A DNA stretch of 64,000 nt from Megachile rotundata (GCF_050947335.1 NC_134988.1:9238001-9302000); one strand, 5' to 3'; shown: positions 47,228 through 60,165, counted from the first letter of the stretch. Numbers and translations are program-made. Notes: generated by a model not told the origin, from the letters alone.

Positions 47228-47930
47228 CATTTACGTTTACTTCAAAACCTAGGAACTTCTAGGCTTTTTTTTCCTAGGGTTTCCCCCATTTTTCCTAGGG
47301 GTTCCTAGGTTTCTTCTAGGTTCCCCTAGTTTTTCCTTACTTCTCCAAATTTTAATAGATTTCCCTAGATTTTCCCTAGATACTTCTGAATTTTATTTTC
47401 TTTATACTTTCCCTAGATTTTCACTAGGTTCTGTCTCCCTAGGTTTTTCATAAATTTCCCTAGATTTTTTAAAACTCCAGAACATCCCTAGATTTTCTAT
47501 ACATTCTCCACAAATTCCCTAGATTTCACAGGACTTTTCCTCACTTTGGACATATTTTATATTTCCCTAGACTTTATTTAAACTGTCACTAAACATTCTT
47601 TGAATCTTTTTATATTCCCCCAGACTTTTTCTAGATGTCTTCAAACTTTCGTGGATTCTAACTAGATATCTTTAAATTGTTCATAGGCTTTCCTAGATTT
47701 CCCTAAATATTCTCTGGACATCCCTAAATTTTTCTTAGGGTTTCTCACACTTTGCTAAGACATTAGTTTAGGTTAAGTTTTTAGAAATTTTCCCTAGGGT
47801 CTTTCTAGACTTGTACTTTTTCAAACTTCCTTTAAACAGTCCCTAAACTCCTATATATTTTCAACAAGCTTTATCATGTTCCTTCTTCTTTAGTACTTCT
47901 TTAAACTTCTTTAATACTTTTTCTATAAAG
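47228..47930. repeat. Degenerate TTTCCCTAGATTT minisatellite
   Basis: TTCCCTAGATTTTCCCTAGA, CCTAGGTTTCTTCTAGG and related words recur every 15-30 bp for about 700 bp, without a strict period. The core word TTTCCCTAG is the reverse complement of CTAGGGAAA, which makes up the array at 58.5-59.0 kb. Confidence 0.85.
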
Positions 47931-47959
47931 AACACGAGAATCGAGTTTTAAAAAAGAAT

Positions 47960-48110
47960 ATACGTTTCTATTGAGAGTAAAGCCCCACTTCTGACGCTCG
48001 TTACTTCGCCTAACGACAGTGTTTCTATCGTCTACGATTCAGTAGCCATAAGCTGTCCCAGTTTTGTAGAGCACCCTGTATATACGAGCCAACAAAAATA
48101 CAAGGAAATT
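47960..48110 (-). mobile_element. Fragment of a DNA-transposon end
   Basis: On the minus strand the stretch begins near 48,083 as ATACAGGGTGCTCTACAAAA followed by CTGGGACAGCTTATGGCTAC. ACAGGGTG-type ends of this form are common in insect mariner-like remnants, and CTACAGGGTGCTCTGAA occurs near 5,350. No second end or coding region is visible, so this is a partial copy. Confidence 0.4.
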
Positions 48111-48497
48111 TCCCTTCGGCAAACTCGGCTCGTTCACGCGTAACGACAATTTCTGTTCGAATAAATCGGCGAGCGTTAAACGACGCAAATACGTATCGGA
48201 CGAGACGCCAGGAGCGAAAAGTGCCGCAGCAATAATAAGTAGTCGAATCGCAAGTTGATCCAACAAGGGTTAGATCTGTTTTGGCGCAACGTCGGATCGC
48301 CCGTAGCGTCCTCTGTCGTTAAGCTCCGCAACGAAAGCTCGAGAGGGGGGGCAGAGGGAACTGGTGGGGGATGAAGTGTAGCGAGGGAGCGTGCGTCTAC
48401 GTCAGGAAAAGCTCCGAGCTTATTGGTCCCGGTCCATTGTTGCGTATTGATTGCTGCAGAGCAGTGGTATGGTCGTCGGAACACTCGGTCGTCCTCA

Positions 48498-48533
<36 letters not shown>

Positions 48534-49568
48534 GTGGTACAGTCGAGTAGGTTAAGGAAGCGGGACACACGCGCGTTCAACACGGAATAGTTTTTTTGCC
48601 CGGTGCTCGGGGACCGCGTTTCGCCCGCGTACGATCCCATGGATTCCAGTTTGATATTATAACGATATACATATACGTAAAAAAAAAAGAAAGAAAAGAA
48701 AGAAAGAAATACAAGTATATATATATATTTATATATACACACATATAATATAATATACAAGGGTGCGCGTGCACACATCTCACACACACACACACATACA
48801 CGTACACGCACACACACACACATACGCACGGAGCACACAGAACGCATCCTCAGGCGCCCACGCACGTACACGTATATGTATGTATGTGTGCATATAAATA
48901 TATATACATACATGTATACGTAAACACGCGTACACGTATGTGGATACATCGCAGTGGTGTCAGTGGCTTGTTTTCTTGTTTTCTGATTCTCCCCCTTTCG
49001 ACATCGGAACTACCCGCAAGATTAGCGGCGGCGGCGGCGGCATCAGCTGCCGCCGAGCGTGTCGAGAGTCCTGCTGATCCTTGCTCGTAAACTTGCTCGG
49101 ACTCCAGACGAGTCCGGAGAACCCGTCGACGATCCGCACATGACAGTCGGACCTGGTTCATGGACGAGACGGCAAGAGGAAAAGCGGAGTGAGTGAGTGA
49201 GGGAAATCGAGGGAAGGAGGTGTCGGGGAGGTTCGCCTCGCTGGGTCTTAGGGGGACAACAGAATTGGTGTGGTAAGGAATTTTTGTTATACTGGTGGGG
49301 CTGGGGGGTGGGGGGCTGTGATATGGTGGTGATCGTTGTTGGTGCGTGCGTGAGTTAAACGGGAGAAGGTTCAAGGAGGATTAACGGAAGTTGTTCTGGT
49401 GGGAAACGTTTTGGGGTTCGGAGGAGGTGCGTGGAGAGAGTTGCAGCGTGGCGTGCTACGACCCGTGGCAGCACGGAAGTATGAAGCGCATAAAGAGCGC
49501 ACCGTTGGCCGCTGCTTGTCATAGTCGCCGGTGAATGTGTGACCCGGGGGCAGCAGAGATCCACCGTA
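48110..49568 (+). promoter_or_regulatory. GC-rich 5' region and leader of slo
   Basis: GC content is the highest in the window. It contains a (GTC)n run (about 48,503-48,535), an A/G-rich stretch at 48,680-48,712, a (CA)n-type run (about 48,778-48,830), TATATATATTTATATATACA (about 48,718-48,738) and a (GGC)n run near 49,028-49,040. Long reverse-strand frames here (48,176-48,949; 48,850-49,374; 49,355-49,858) are shadows of this composition. An upstream ATG at 49,535 opens a 70-codon frame that overlaps the slo start in another frame. Drosophila slo uses several alternative promoters; which one this is cannot be told. Confidence 0.55.
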
Positions 49569-49871
49569 ATGACGACCGAAGAGGCGACCGAGCAGCCCCC
49601 GGTAGACGACTGCCTGAAGGAACGGAAATGGTGGTGCTTCCTACTATCGAGCATCTTCACTTTCCTCGCCGGGCTGCTGATCGTGCTCCTCTGGCGTGCG
49701 TTCGCCTTCCTCTGCTGTCGCAAGGAACCCGAGTTCGCTCCAAATGACCCGAAGCAGAAGGAGCAGAAGACGAGCCGCCAGGGCAAGGAGTTCGAGGGGA
49801 CTTTTATGACCGAAGCCAAGGACTGGGCCGGTGAACTGATTTCTGGACAAACCACCACGGGCCGTATTTTG
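49569..49871 (+). CDS. slo: Slowpoke BK potassium channel, first coding exon
   Basis: slo encodes the pore-forming subunit of the calcium- and voltage-gated BK channel, a plasma-membrane protein of nerve and muscle. This exon gives the first 101 residues. Residues 1-20 are acidic and variable, ending DDCLKERK. The S0 helix is about 21-48 (WWCFLLSSIFTFLAG, VLLWRAFAF). Cys49-Cys50 precede RKEP, the site palmitoylated in mammalian relatives. The S0-S1 linker then reads NDPKQKEQKTSR, EFEGTFMTEAKDWAGE and ISGQTTTGRIL, nearly identical to Drosophila Slo, where VVLVF of S1 follows. It ends TTG|GTAAGT in phase 0. The ATG at 49,569 is the first in frame. No S1 exon was found before 64,000, so intron 1 exceeds 14 kb. 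Confidence 0.96.
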
Positions 49872-52145
49872 GTAAGTTACGCTACTAACCTGACTTCAGT
49901 CGCTAACTTTTGATAAACAAATTTTGTATACGAAAGTTAAACGCTTTTCACCAACGCGGTCCCTTTCTCGTTACTGCGTCCTTTCGCACAAGTACGAAGG
50001 TCACCTTCAGTTTTTCAATGGAATTGTATTCCTGTCGAATTGTTGCTAGGTGTATTACTATCGGGTGTTCTGTTTCAAATTATTGTCGAGGATTTCGGTT
50101 AAAATTATTGTCAGGTTCATTTGAAATCATCAGCTACTACATAAATCACTTTTGATGTATTGAATGATACCAAGTTTGAATGAAAAGTATCAGGCATTTC
50201 GATATAAAGTTATTGTGAGCTATTGATGGTGGGATATCGAATTAGTTGGTACACCTGATACCTCACGAATTTGAATAAAGTACGAAATTTTGCGTAGAAA
50301 AGTATTAAGACTAGGTCAGAAGTTAATAGTTATGTTTGCATAGTAACAATTTTGTTTGTAAGATACGTGTCTCAGAAATCATCAATTTCATAACAGGATT
50401 GTATAAGTCTAAATGATGATTTCCTAAAATTAACAATATAGTAGGAAAGAATTAATTTTCATTGATAATTATGAGGTATCGAAATGGTCAACAAAGGAGA
50501 TGTTCCATGTTGCACTTAGAAACTGATTATGATCTCAATGATTATGAACTCATGCAAAAATCTGTATAGATCCGTAATATCCATTTTTAAATCACTCATG
50601 TCATCCGATAATTGCATCATTCTTATAAGATCACTGTCTCATAATACAATTGTCAATGTAAAAAAAATCATAGACGAAGCTAAAACTGTAGAAAACAAAG
50701 AATCCACCTTTACCATAATCCACATATCAGAATTCGACAAATCTGGTCTTAGAGTGTCTTCGTTCTATTTCAACATCACCTATTCGTTTATTAAAAATTA
50801 CATGAACAGGACTTTGAAAAGCGCGTGCAATTTTGTGGATGGTTGCTGTCGGAAGCAAAGTACGAATGGTACATTTGTGGACCGAGGAAGCATTAGAAGT
50901 AAATTTGAAAAAATATGCACTACGAGCAGCAGAGAATCCGTATAGGCTTCGAAATCGACATTAGTGAAATGCGAATGTTAAATGCGGCATAGGTCAGCGG
51001 ATCATTGGACCGTATTTCATTAATGGATCATTGATGGGTCCATATTCCACTTTTCTGTTCAAAGTATTACCAGGTCTGTTGGAAGGTGTCTGATGGGTTT
51101 AAGAATGTGGTATCGTGTCTTGCACATGTAGTTAGTACTAGTTATCTAGTTATCTAGATACTATTTATCTAATTAACTAGTACTAGATTGTATGAGATGT
51201 TAGGGAACTCCTAAGAAGATTTACTGTTAGATTGAAAATGAAGTACAAAAGTAAATACTGAAGCATCGACTAATCCTTAGGTCGGCAAAATATGGCAGAT
51301 ATTTGAAGATGGTAAAATTTTGTAATGCGAAACCTGAAACTAGAACTAGCAAATTTTGGTGGTTGCTGTGTTAAACAGAATGCTTGATCTGGATTAGACG
51401 TGGTAGTAGCGTTGCTTGGTCAGCCCGCCCGCCAGATTAAGCACCGCTCGATTATTTCCTTCGGGAGTGCTAAAAAAGGTTAATCGCGACTGGGATATGC
51501 AAGAAATGTTCGCACACGTGTCAACTAAAAGATTGTCGTGTATCGTGCACTCGTCATCAAATTAAAAAAGTATAATCCTTTGCACTCTGAAAGTTTATTT
51601 TGTTATTTCAAATGTTTCTTCAGAGTGTGAAGTGTTAATAATAATAAAAATAATTATACTTCAAGCTTAAATTGAAAATTTCCGCACCTCGGTAAGTATT
51701 TTAGACACCAACCCTTCTAATACTTTTTCATAAAAAATTTCGTGCTGTATACAAAGTGAAATAGTTATATTAGGTCCCTTGAAAAACTGAAGGTGACCAC
51801 ATTTTGATAATAAAAGAACAAGAAAGGAATTACAGAACCGTGTCTGACTGTAATCTGGAAACAAAGTTCTGTTTGACAGGGTTTTTCGCAGAGAGAGATT
51901 TAAGAGTTATTTAAAGTCACGTTACGAGACTCTCCCTGTATTGCAGGCATGTCAAACACGCGGTTCGCCGACAACTTGTCTGTGGATCGACAAAAATGTT
52001 AACCAACGTGATTGTTCGGCCTTTGACAACAATCAAAGGATATTTTTAATTAAAATTGCGGGGTGGTAGTTTGATACGAACTCGTTCGGAAACGTTATGT
52101 ACGTTCTAACGAGGTTTGAACGTATTGATAGCTATAAGTATTGTA
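49872..52145 (+). other. slo intron 1, first part
   Basis: No S1 exon is seen. A 138-codon frame (50,529-50,945, +) has Ser/Ile/Lys-rich sequence and no known domain. It starts in a run of near-repeats (ATGATCTCAATGATTATG) and looks like chance. ACTAGTTATCTAGTTATCTA occurs at about 51,140. Confidence 0.5.
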
Positions 52146-52149
52146 GAAT

Positions 52150-52640
52150 TTTTAAGAATTTTAGGAGTATAGTAATTTAGGAAAATCAGGGTGTTCGGAG
52201 GGTATTGTGAGGGGATTTAAAATCTTCAAGTTCCAAAGTTGCAAAGTTCCAAAAGTCGAAGTTCCTCTATTTCGAAATTCCAAAATCTCAAAGCTACAAA
52301 TTAAAAAACTCTGAAGCTTCAAATCCCATAATTCCAAAGTTCCAAATTGTTTAAAAATTCTAAAATTCTAAATTCAAAAATTTTAAAGTCCCAAATCGTT
52401 CCAAATTCTAAAATTTCCAAATCCCAAAATTGTAAAGTTCCAATGTTCCAAAGTAAAATAATTCCAGAATCCCAAAGTTTCAAAAATTCCAAAATTCAAA
52501 ATTTCAGAATTTCCTAAATTCTTTCCTAAATTTCCTAAATTGTGTTTTTCTAAACAACCCTAAAGATCAAAAATAGACAAAGTAAAAAACTTTAAAAATT
52601 CAAAATTTCCCAAGTCCCAAACATCCCACCTAAAAAAAAT
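52150..52640. repeat. Degenerate AAATTCCAAAGTTCC repeat
   Basis: CCAAAGTTCC, CCAAAATTC and CCCAAATCGTTCC-like words recur irregularly, about every 10-20 bp, within slo intron 1. It resembles a decayed reverse complement of the GGAATTTGG arrays. Confidence 0.7.
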
Positions 52641-53100
52641 AAAACATTTTCTGTAAACACTACTGACATTGAACATACAAAAGGTTAAAAAACCTTTCTT
52701 TTAGCGTCACAGAGAGCAGTAATTTTTTTGCAGCAGGAGTGAACAATAAACAAGTCGAAAAACTACCAAAGAAACATTCTGTACAAGCTGTAAAAGGTTT
52801 TATCTCGATTGGTCCAACCGTCGCAGAGTAATCGCTGGACATGCATACAAAAAATACATACTCATCGAATTGTATGCCTCCTCCTCTTTTATCACAATCG
52901 GTCAATAAAATCACGGATTGCGGTGAAAAAACTGCTATCCCAAGTCCTACGTATTGGACAAGGTCCATGTCGATTTATAGCGCAAAAATTACTATTTTTT
53001 GTTTATGGGGTGAGGGAAGCATACATAACTTCTTTGTGTAAAAAGAAATTGAGTGTGGGGGATGAAGGTTTAACGTGATTTACAATTTTAGTGTTTTTTG
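52641..53100. other. Unique sequence in slo intron 1
   Basis: Overlapping frames on both strands (102 codons reverse at 52,660-52,968; 89 forward at 52,809-53,078) have no recognised motif. The sequence TGCATACAAAAAATACATAC sits amid normal composition. No exon is called. Confidence 0.35.
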
Positions 53101-54120
53101 GAGCAAGGAAGGTGGAAATTATGGTTTGAATAAAATGGAGAAGAATAAATAAAGGGGAGGAATATAATGTAGCTTAAATAAATGAATAAATAAAAGGGAG
53201 GAATGTAATGTGACATAAAGAAATGAATAAAAGGGAGAAATATAAAAATGGAAGAACGTAACATAACCTAAAATATAAATACATTATAATGTAGCTTAAA
53301 TAAATAGAAAAAGGGAAGAAATACAACAATGAAAGAACGTAACATAACCTAAAATATAAATACTTTATAATGTAGCTTAAATAAATAAATAAAAGGGAAG
53401 AAATATAATATAACATAAATAAATGAATAAAGGGGAGAAATACAACAATGGAAGAACGTAACATAACCTAAAATATAAATACTTTATAATGTAGCTTAAA
53501 TAAATAGATAAAGGGGTGAAATACAATGTAACATAAATAAATAAATAAAGAGAAGAAATACAATATTAGAAGAATTTAACATAACATAAAATATAAATAC
53601 AATATAATGTAGCTTAAATAAATAAATAAAAGGGAAGAAATATAATATAACATAAATAAATGAATAAGGGGAAGAAATACAACATTAGAAGAATGTAACA
53701 TAATCTAAAACATAAATACATTATAATTGTAGCTTAAACAAATAAATAAAGGGGAGAAATACAACATTAGAAGAACGTAACATAACCTAAAACATAAATA
53801 CATTATAATTGTAGCTTAAACAAATAAATAAAGGGGAGAAATACAACATTAGAAGAACGTAACATAACCTAAAACATAAATACATTATAATTGTAGCTTG
53901 AACAAATAAATAAAGGGGAGAAATACATTAGAAGAATGTAACATAACCTAAAATATAAATACATTATAATTGTAGCATAAATAAATAAAAAAGGGGATGA
54001 ATACAGTATAATATAAATGAATAAAGAAAAGAAATGCATTATACATTGAAATACATTATAACAACGTAACATAACCTAAAATATAAGTACATACATGTAA
54101 AATAAAATAAAATATGTATA
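53100..54120. repeat. About 81/120-bp tandem repeat, 9 copies
   Basis: GTAGCTTAAATAAAT or its variant anchors units at 53,169, 53,291, 53,372, 53,491, 53,609, 53,729, 53,811, 53,893 and 53,972. Spacings are either about 80-82 or 118-122 bp. The longer form adds a 38-40 bp segment (ATAATATAACATAAATAAAT). Shared parts are AAGAACGTAACATAACCTAA and AATATAAATACATTATAAT. Confidence 0.9.
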
Positions 54121-54359
54121 ACATAACACAAAATTTAATAAAACATATGTACATATCTACATAAAGTACATACATAAAATACACATGTCCCATAGGTACA
54201 AAAAAATATAAAATAATTAAGAATGAAAAAAAAAGAAGTTGATAACGAGTGTTTCAATTTTTCGTACATAACATTGTTATAATCATTTTCAGACTCTTCT
54301 GACAAAGTTTTAATTAGAAGAATTTTATACATATACATATTCAGAAGGTACGATAATTT

Positions 54360-55200
54360 AGATTTCAAGAAATGCAAATGAAAAGTATAATTTTAATACA
54401 AAGGATAATTTATACATTTATACCCACAAAGGATTTATAATTTTATGAAGATAATTGATACATTTAACGCAATGGATTTATAATTTTAATACAAAGAATC
54501 ATTTTGTGGAGGCAATTAATACATTTGACACAAAGGATTTATAATTTTAATACATGGAATGATTTTGTGGAGGCAATTGATATGGTTAATATAAAGGATT
54601 TATAATTTTGGTGCAAAGAATGATTTTGTGGAGATAATTAATACGTTTAATATAAAGGATTTATAATTTTGGCGCAAAGAATGATTTTGTAGAGATAATT
54701 GATACGTTTAATGTAAAGAATTTATAATTTTAATGCAAATAATAATTTTGTGAAAACAATTGATATAGTTACCACAGAGAATTTGTAATTTTAATGCAAA
54801 TAATAATTTTGTGAAGATAAATGATACATTTAACACAAAGGATTCATAATTTCAATACAAATAATAATTTTACAAAAACAATTAATGTATTCAACTCAGA
54901 GGATTTATAATTTTAATGCAAAGAGTAATTTTGTAAAAATGATACATTTAACACAAAGGATTCATAATTTCAATACAAATAATAATTTTACAAAAACAAT
55001 TAATGTATTCAACTCAAAGGATTTATAATTTTAATGCAAAGAGTAATTTTGTAAAAATGATACATTTAACCTAAAGAATTTATAATTTCAATACAAATAA
55101 TAATTTTACAAAAAACAATTGATATATTTAACACAAAGAATGTATAATCTCCATACAAACAATAGCTTCATAAAAATAATTCTCTTATAACTTTACTACA
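54360..55200. repeat. About 61-bp tandem repeat, 13-14 copies
   Basis: AAAGGATTTATAATTTTAAT, then CAAAGAATGATTTTGTGGAG, then ATAATTGATACATTTAACAC recur with spacing near 60 bp. Two units at about 54,900-55,060 form a block duplication: GTAATTTTGTAAAAATGATA occurs twice, about 120 bp apart. Confidence 0.88.
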
Positions 55201-57055
55201 ACTAATAATTTTACAAAAATAAAATTAATAAAAACGCTCCATAACTAACAACCCTGCAATAAAAATCCCGCAATCAATAAAACCCCAGTACCAGTAATTC
55301 CGGTTAATAAATAATCTTCTAGAATAACTTTTCCAACATCCCAGTATTTTTACAGTTCCCAGGTTTTGTTTTCGAGGTATAAGTAGGTATAATTCAAATT
55401 TTGAGAATCGATCCCGTTGTATTGTTTCAGTATCAGATACAACGGTTTCATGGCTACATGTTTACGTACATTATGTCGTTGAAAGTAAACCATCCTTCGT
55501 GACGTTCGATATGTCCCTCTATATACAGTATTGTGCTCACATTAGAATAATTAGGCCGCCGATATTCATGCAGATACATACATGTTTTAGTACAATATTT
55601 TATTTCACGTTTCACTCTGCTTTTTGTAATAATAAACCTGGCAATGATTCGTCTGATAACTTACTTGCTTTTTATGTTGTCATGAATAAAATTAATATTT
55701 AAATATTCTATTTTGCAAACTTTTTATACTGAGTTTTTAATAGTAAGCTGGTTATAATACTGTAGTAAAATTATTTTTATGTACACTGAGTTTATTCAAC
55801 TATTTTTTAATACTGCAATATTAGTGGAATAGTTTTACTACTGATTTATTATTAATTTTACTACTAGTTGAGTAATAATAATTTTGTAATGAATTCTTTT
55901 ATTTTCACCATTAATTTAAATATCTTATTCTATTTTTTTTTTAAGTGACAAGAGTGTAATAATATTAACACAAGTATAGCAACAATAATTTGATAATAAA
56001 ATATTTTATTTTGTCATATTTTAACTCCTGCATCCCCATAAAAATTACAGAATTAATAATACAAAATTTTTAAGTTTAAAATTGCCAAGTTTAGAAAATT
56101 TTAATTTCAAAATTTATTTCAAAATTAATTTGAATGTTCAAAATTTTCGAAGTAAAAAATTTGGGAATGTAGGATTATTGTAGATTTAAAATATTGAAAC
56201 GTTTAAACTAAGAAACTGACCAGTGAGTGAGTCACGTTCTGACACAATCGTCGCAGTGAAAAAAGACGTACATAGTGAGACACGCTGAAAGAAATCGCGT
56301 TAAACGCTGCAGTGAAAATTGCCATGCATAGAGAGACACGCTATTACTGTAATTTAATCAGGATACTATTATTCCATTTTTTAGTTGCAATTTCCCACTT
56401 GCTACTTTCTTTAAATAATATAATATTAAAGCTAGTTAAAGCTAGTTTTCACTGTTCCTTTAATTATTCTATTATATTAAATTATTAGTTTCCGCCATGA
56501 TCGTGATGGATAAAAAGTAAATTTAATACTTAGACTTTTTATTTATTATTACTTAATACTAGGTTGCAGAGGTTAGATTTGTTGATTAAATTTTAAATTA
56601 ATTTTCACAGCTGATACAAATCAGGAGGACTATAAAAAGATTATAATTAATAAGCTTGTGTTATAAATCTTCACATTATTATTAAAATTGATTATATTAT
56701 CTTTAAACATACTTTTATCAAAAGAGATTATCTCAGTGAAATATAATATTCTTATATAAATTCTTAATTATACTATTTCCTTAGTATACAAGATGGCGTC
56801 GATCCTAACCTATAAAACAATATCGATCTCGTAAAAATTATATAGCAAATAATATTGAAAAACTGTGAATTTGTAACACCTGTAAATTTTCCACTATAAC
56901 CAGTTAACTGTGTTCAACATATAAAACTTTATTTCGATGCCCTAAACGTGTACACCTCTCATTTAAAATATCACATTCACCATAAAACCTCGAAATTTCA
57001 ATAAGAAGTAATAAAATTGTCATTCGATGATACGTTTCCTCTACATTACCAATAA
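55201..57055. other. AT-rich slo intron 1
   Basis: At 56,225-56,345 a short segment with GACACGCTGAAAG and GAGACACGCTATT is imperfectly duplicated. A frame at 55,499-55,702 has no motif. Nothing else is seen. Confidence 0.45.
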
Positions 57056-57074
57056 AACTGCTATCGGCAGTTGT

Positions 57075-57240
57075 ACTTATAAAAAAAATTTATTTTATGA
57101 ACACAACTGTATCTTGTACATGTATTTTATAAAAAAGAGTTTATTTTATAAATACAACTGTATTTTGTACATGTATTTTATGGAGAAAAATTTATTTCAT
57201 AAATACAACCGTATTTTGTGTACGTATTTTATGAAAAAAG
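57075..57240. repeat. 51-bp tandem repeat, 3 copies
   Basis: TTGTACATGTATTTTAT and its variant recur at 57,115, 57,166 and 57,217 (51 bp, 17 codons). This is what keeps the 72-codon frame at 57,027-57,245 open. Confidence 0.85.
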
Positions 57241-57249
57241 TTTAATTAT

Positions 57250-58080
57250 TCTCTGTGGAATATCGGATATTTCACGTACAGTAACTTTTTACAACCTGAA
57301 TTGATTATTTTTTCCAATGCGTCCGATAAGGAGCCACGATACTGGTGCATGACCTGCGAAGTGCCATTTTGTACAGCGCCTCGCTAGAAAAAATACCACG
57401 CATCAACCGAATTTCTTCAAATTATTTTACTTCTTCAATTCTTTTACACGAATTTTACCCTCGACAATTTTCAAGCTTCAACAACCTTTTCAACAACGAG
57501 TCGTTAATTTTCCATCGAACGAAAATCCTTCCTCGTTTTGCTTTTTTCGTACAATTTGTAACAGTGTTTACTTTACGTTTGACGCGTATACTGCTTGATT
57601 TTAATTCCGCATCCCATGATGGATTTTCGAAACTGAATTCCGCAGTTAACCGGTTAACTGTAGCTCGATTATTAATCGAAAGTGATTTACCGGAGCACTA
57701 TTTTGAAAACTAATGGGTCAATTTGTATCGGGCGTGTGATTGATCCGCGGCCGAGTAGGAATTTGGAGTAGGTTGGAAACTGTATGAAAAGGTAAAAAAT
57801 TATGGCACCTATATGCCTGGCACATCTATACACCTTATACACGTCTATCTATCTACCTACGCGATACCATGTACAGAAAGTGAGTTCTCGACACCAGTTA
57901 GCACGAGTATCGTAGCAAGTGACCTAGTTTTTGTTCGTGGAACCAGTACGTCGTTGACTGAAGTAGAGGGGTAGTTTCTACGCAGTGCGTGTTCCATCCT
58001 GAGGGGCGTGTTTCCAGCTTTCCTCTTTCTCCAAGGCTATCGAATTCAATATTTCTTTCTTTTTTTCAACGAATATTAGA
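57250..58080 (+). other. GC-richer island in slo intron 1
   Basis: From 57,300 to 58,050 the composition is near balanced, with CGCGGCCGAG at about 57,747 and GTTCTCGACACCAGTTAGCA at about 57,881. A 122-codon frame (57,345-57,713) opens at a near-cognate codon and has no known domain. An alternative leader exon or promoter of slo is possible, by analogy with Drosophila. I could not identify a donor. Confidence 0.25.
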
Positions 58081-58084
58081 CGGG

Positions 58085-58530
58085 GTATAGCATATTACGA
58101 ATACCTACCACTTTCATTAAGACGACTAGAAAATTATGTCGAATCGCGTATTTCGAATACCTACCGGTTTCATTAAGACGAATACAAAATTACGCTGAAG
58201 GATAAACACGAATAGTGCATATTATGGTGTTGGGATATATGACCGTGAATCTGGCTTGTATCTCCAAGAGCTAACCTTATTAATTTCTGGGACTGCAGGG
58301 GTGAAATCGTAGCGGGAAAAATATACTTGTATTATGTAAATGAAATAAAATTTTATTATTTCGAATAGCGTGTTATAGTTATATTTTGATCGTCTATTGG
58401 TTTTATTGAGATGAATACAAAGTTACACTGAAGGATATAGACGGATAGTGCATATTATGGGGGTGTCCGGATATATGGCCGCGTATGTGGTTTATATATT
58501 CATGAGCTATTCTTACTAATTTCTGGAACT
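58085..58530. repeat. About 233-bp imperfect duplication
   Basis: ATAGTGCATATTATGG occurs at 58,214 and 58,447. Both are preceded by CATTAAGACGAATACAAAAT or its variant and followed by GGATATATG, then GAGCTA and TTAATTTCTGG. The left copy carries an extra partial unit (58,095-58,150). Confidence 0.75.
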
Positions 58531-59020
58531 GTCTAGGGAACTCTTGATATTAGGGAAATGTAGATTTTATGTTATTCTAATTCTAGGGAAATCTTGATTC
58601 TGGAAAAAGTTAAATCTTTAGAAATCTTAATCCTAGGGAAACTTTAATTCTTGAGATGAATTTACAGAAATTTTATTCCAAGGGAAAACTAGATTTAGGA
58701 AAGTGCAAATTCTAAGGAAATTATGATCCTAGGGAAAGTTAAATTTAGACAAATGTTAATCTTAGGGAAACTTTAAACTTTGAGATGGATTCACTGAAAT
58801 TTTATTCCTAGGGAAAACTAGATTTAGAAAAGTCCAAATTCTAGGGAAATTATGATTCTAGGGAAAGTTAAATTTGGAGAAATGTTAATCCTAGGGAAAT
58901 TTTACCCATTGAGTTGGATTTAGAGGAATTGTATTCCTAGGGAAAACTAGATTTAGAAAAGTCCAAATTCTAGGGAAATCTTGACTTATAAAAATTTTAA
59001 TTCTAGAGAAACATAAATCT
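58530..59020. repeat. 129-bp tandem repeat built on CTAGGGAAA
   Basis: GGGAAAACTAGATTTAGAAA or its variant occurs at 58,682, 58,811 and 58,940, exactly 129 bp apart. Inside each unit CTAGGGAAA recurs about every 30 bp. The core word is the reverse complement of the TTTCCCTAG core at 47.2-47.9 kb. Confidence 0.9.
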
Positions 59021-60165
59021 GAAGATACATAAACCTTTTTAAGTGTGAACTATAATTTTTTTAAAATTTATATCTGGTAGTTAGTAAAACGTATTATAAG
59101 TGTTTGTAAAAGTTGTCTATATGAATTTACACATCTTGAACAACATAAAAGATAACAAATCGATGCTCACATTCGTGATCGTACGAATGCTGTCAGCGAT
59201 ATCATCATATGAAATATTCTAGATTAAATTAAGTAAGGTGGTAGCACATAAGGTTTTCTGTAACCCGATAAGACTTAATGCGAGAAGTAAGGCACATGTC
59301 ACCTAGTTTAGAGAATCATATGGTAGTAGTTCGTTCAAGCAGTAGCAAGTTGCAGTTAGATTAGATTAGAGAGAAACCTACACCGTTGTCATTGTAAGAC
59401 ACGTGGTCATTACATAAACAGTTATTTTTCTTTTTTTTTTCCTCTCTTCGTTTATTCACAGTGACAATAAAAATTATTAACGTTGACGATGTTTAATTGC
59501 ACTGTTGGTCGAAGCAATTTTATCCTATTTTGAATGATTGGAACAATTGGAAATGTCTAGTGTCTGTTTGACACGGAATAAGATCACGTTTATGTAAGTG
59601 TATCGTGTTTCACGTTTGTTAGGAATTTTACTCCGTTTTTTAAATACTACTTCAATTAGATAATGCGCTATATTTTTTAAATATTTAAAAAAATATATAC
59701 TATTATTTATTTTTAAATACTTGTTAAACTGTATTGTCCATGTATTTAAATATTTTTCAAGCTATATAATATTTTATAACTTTAAACAGTTTTTAAATTA
59801 TGTGCTGTACTATATTTTTCCAATACTTCATTTTAATGACGTTTACCCTCACTTCTTTTAATTTCATGTATTTCGATGATAAATTATTTTAACACTGTTT
59901 TACACTTCTAGTTATTATTCAATAATCTGATTTTTTAATGAATGAAATTAAACAATATTATATCAAAAGTCATATTTTGTATCATAGAAATTCTGACGTA
60001 ATTTGAAACACGCTACAAAACAGCACTTATCCTATACCAATTTGAAGCTTAAGGTCTCAGAAATATTTTTATTAATAACCCTATTAATATTTTTAACATA
60101 AAATGGTTGATTCGATAAATAATGCATCACTTACGTTAACACTGTTCATCAAATAATAATAATAT
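59021..60165. other. AT-rich slo intron 1
   Basis: A pyrimidine run lies at about 59,428-59,447. The GC-richer 59,150-59,420 segment shows no exon. Nothing else is seen. Confidence 0.45.

Noticed and set aside
48176..49858. Reverse-strand frames of 257, 174 and 167 codons
   Set aside because: They arise from the (GTC)n, (CA)n and GC-rich leader of slo and partly overlap its coding exon antisense. The 257-codon frame is mostly Tyr/Val/Cys and Asp runs from microsatellites.
50529..50945. 138-codon frame in slo intron 1
   Set aside because: The length is unusual but composition, start context and absence of any motif suggest chance. It does not resemble the Slo S1 exon.
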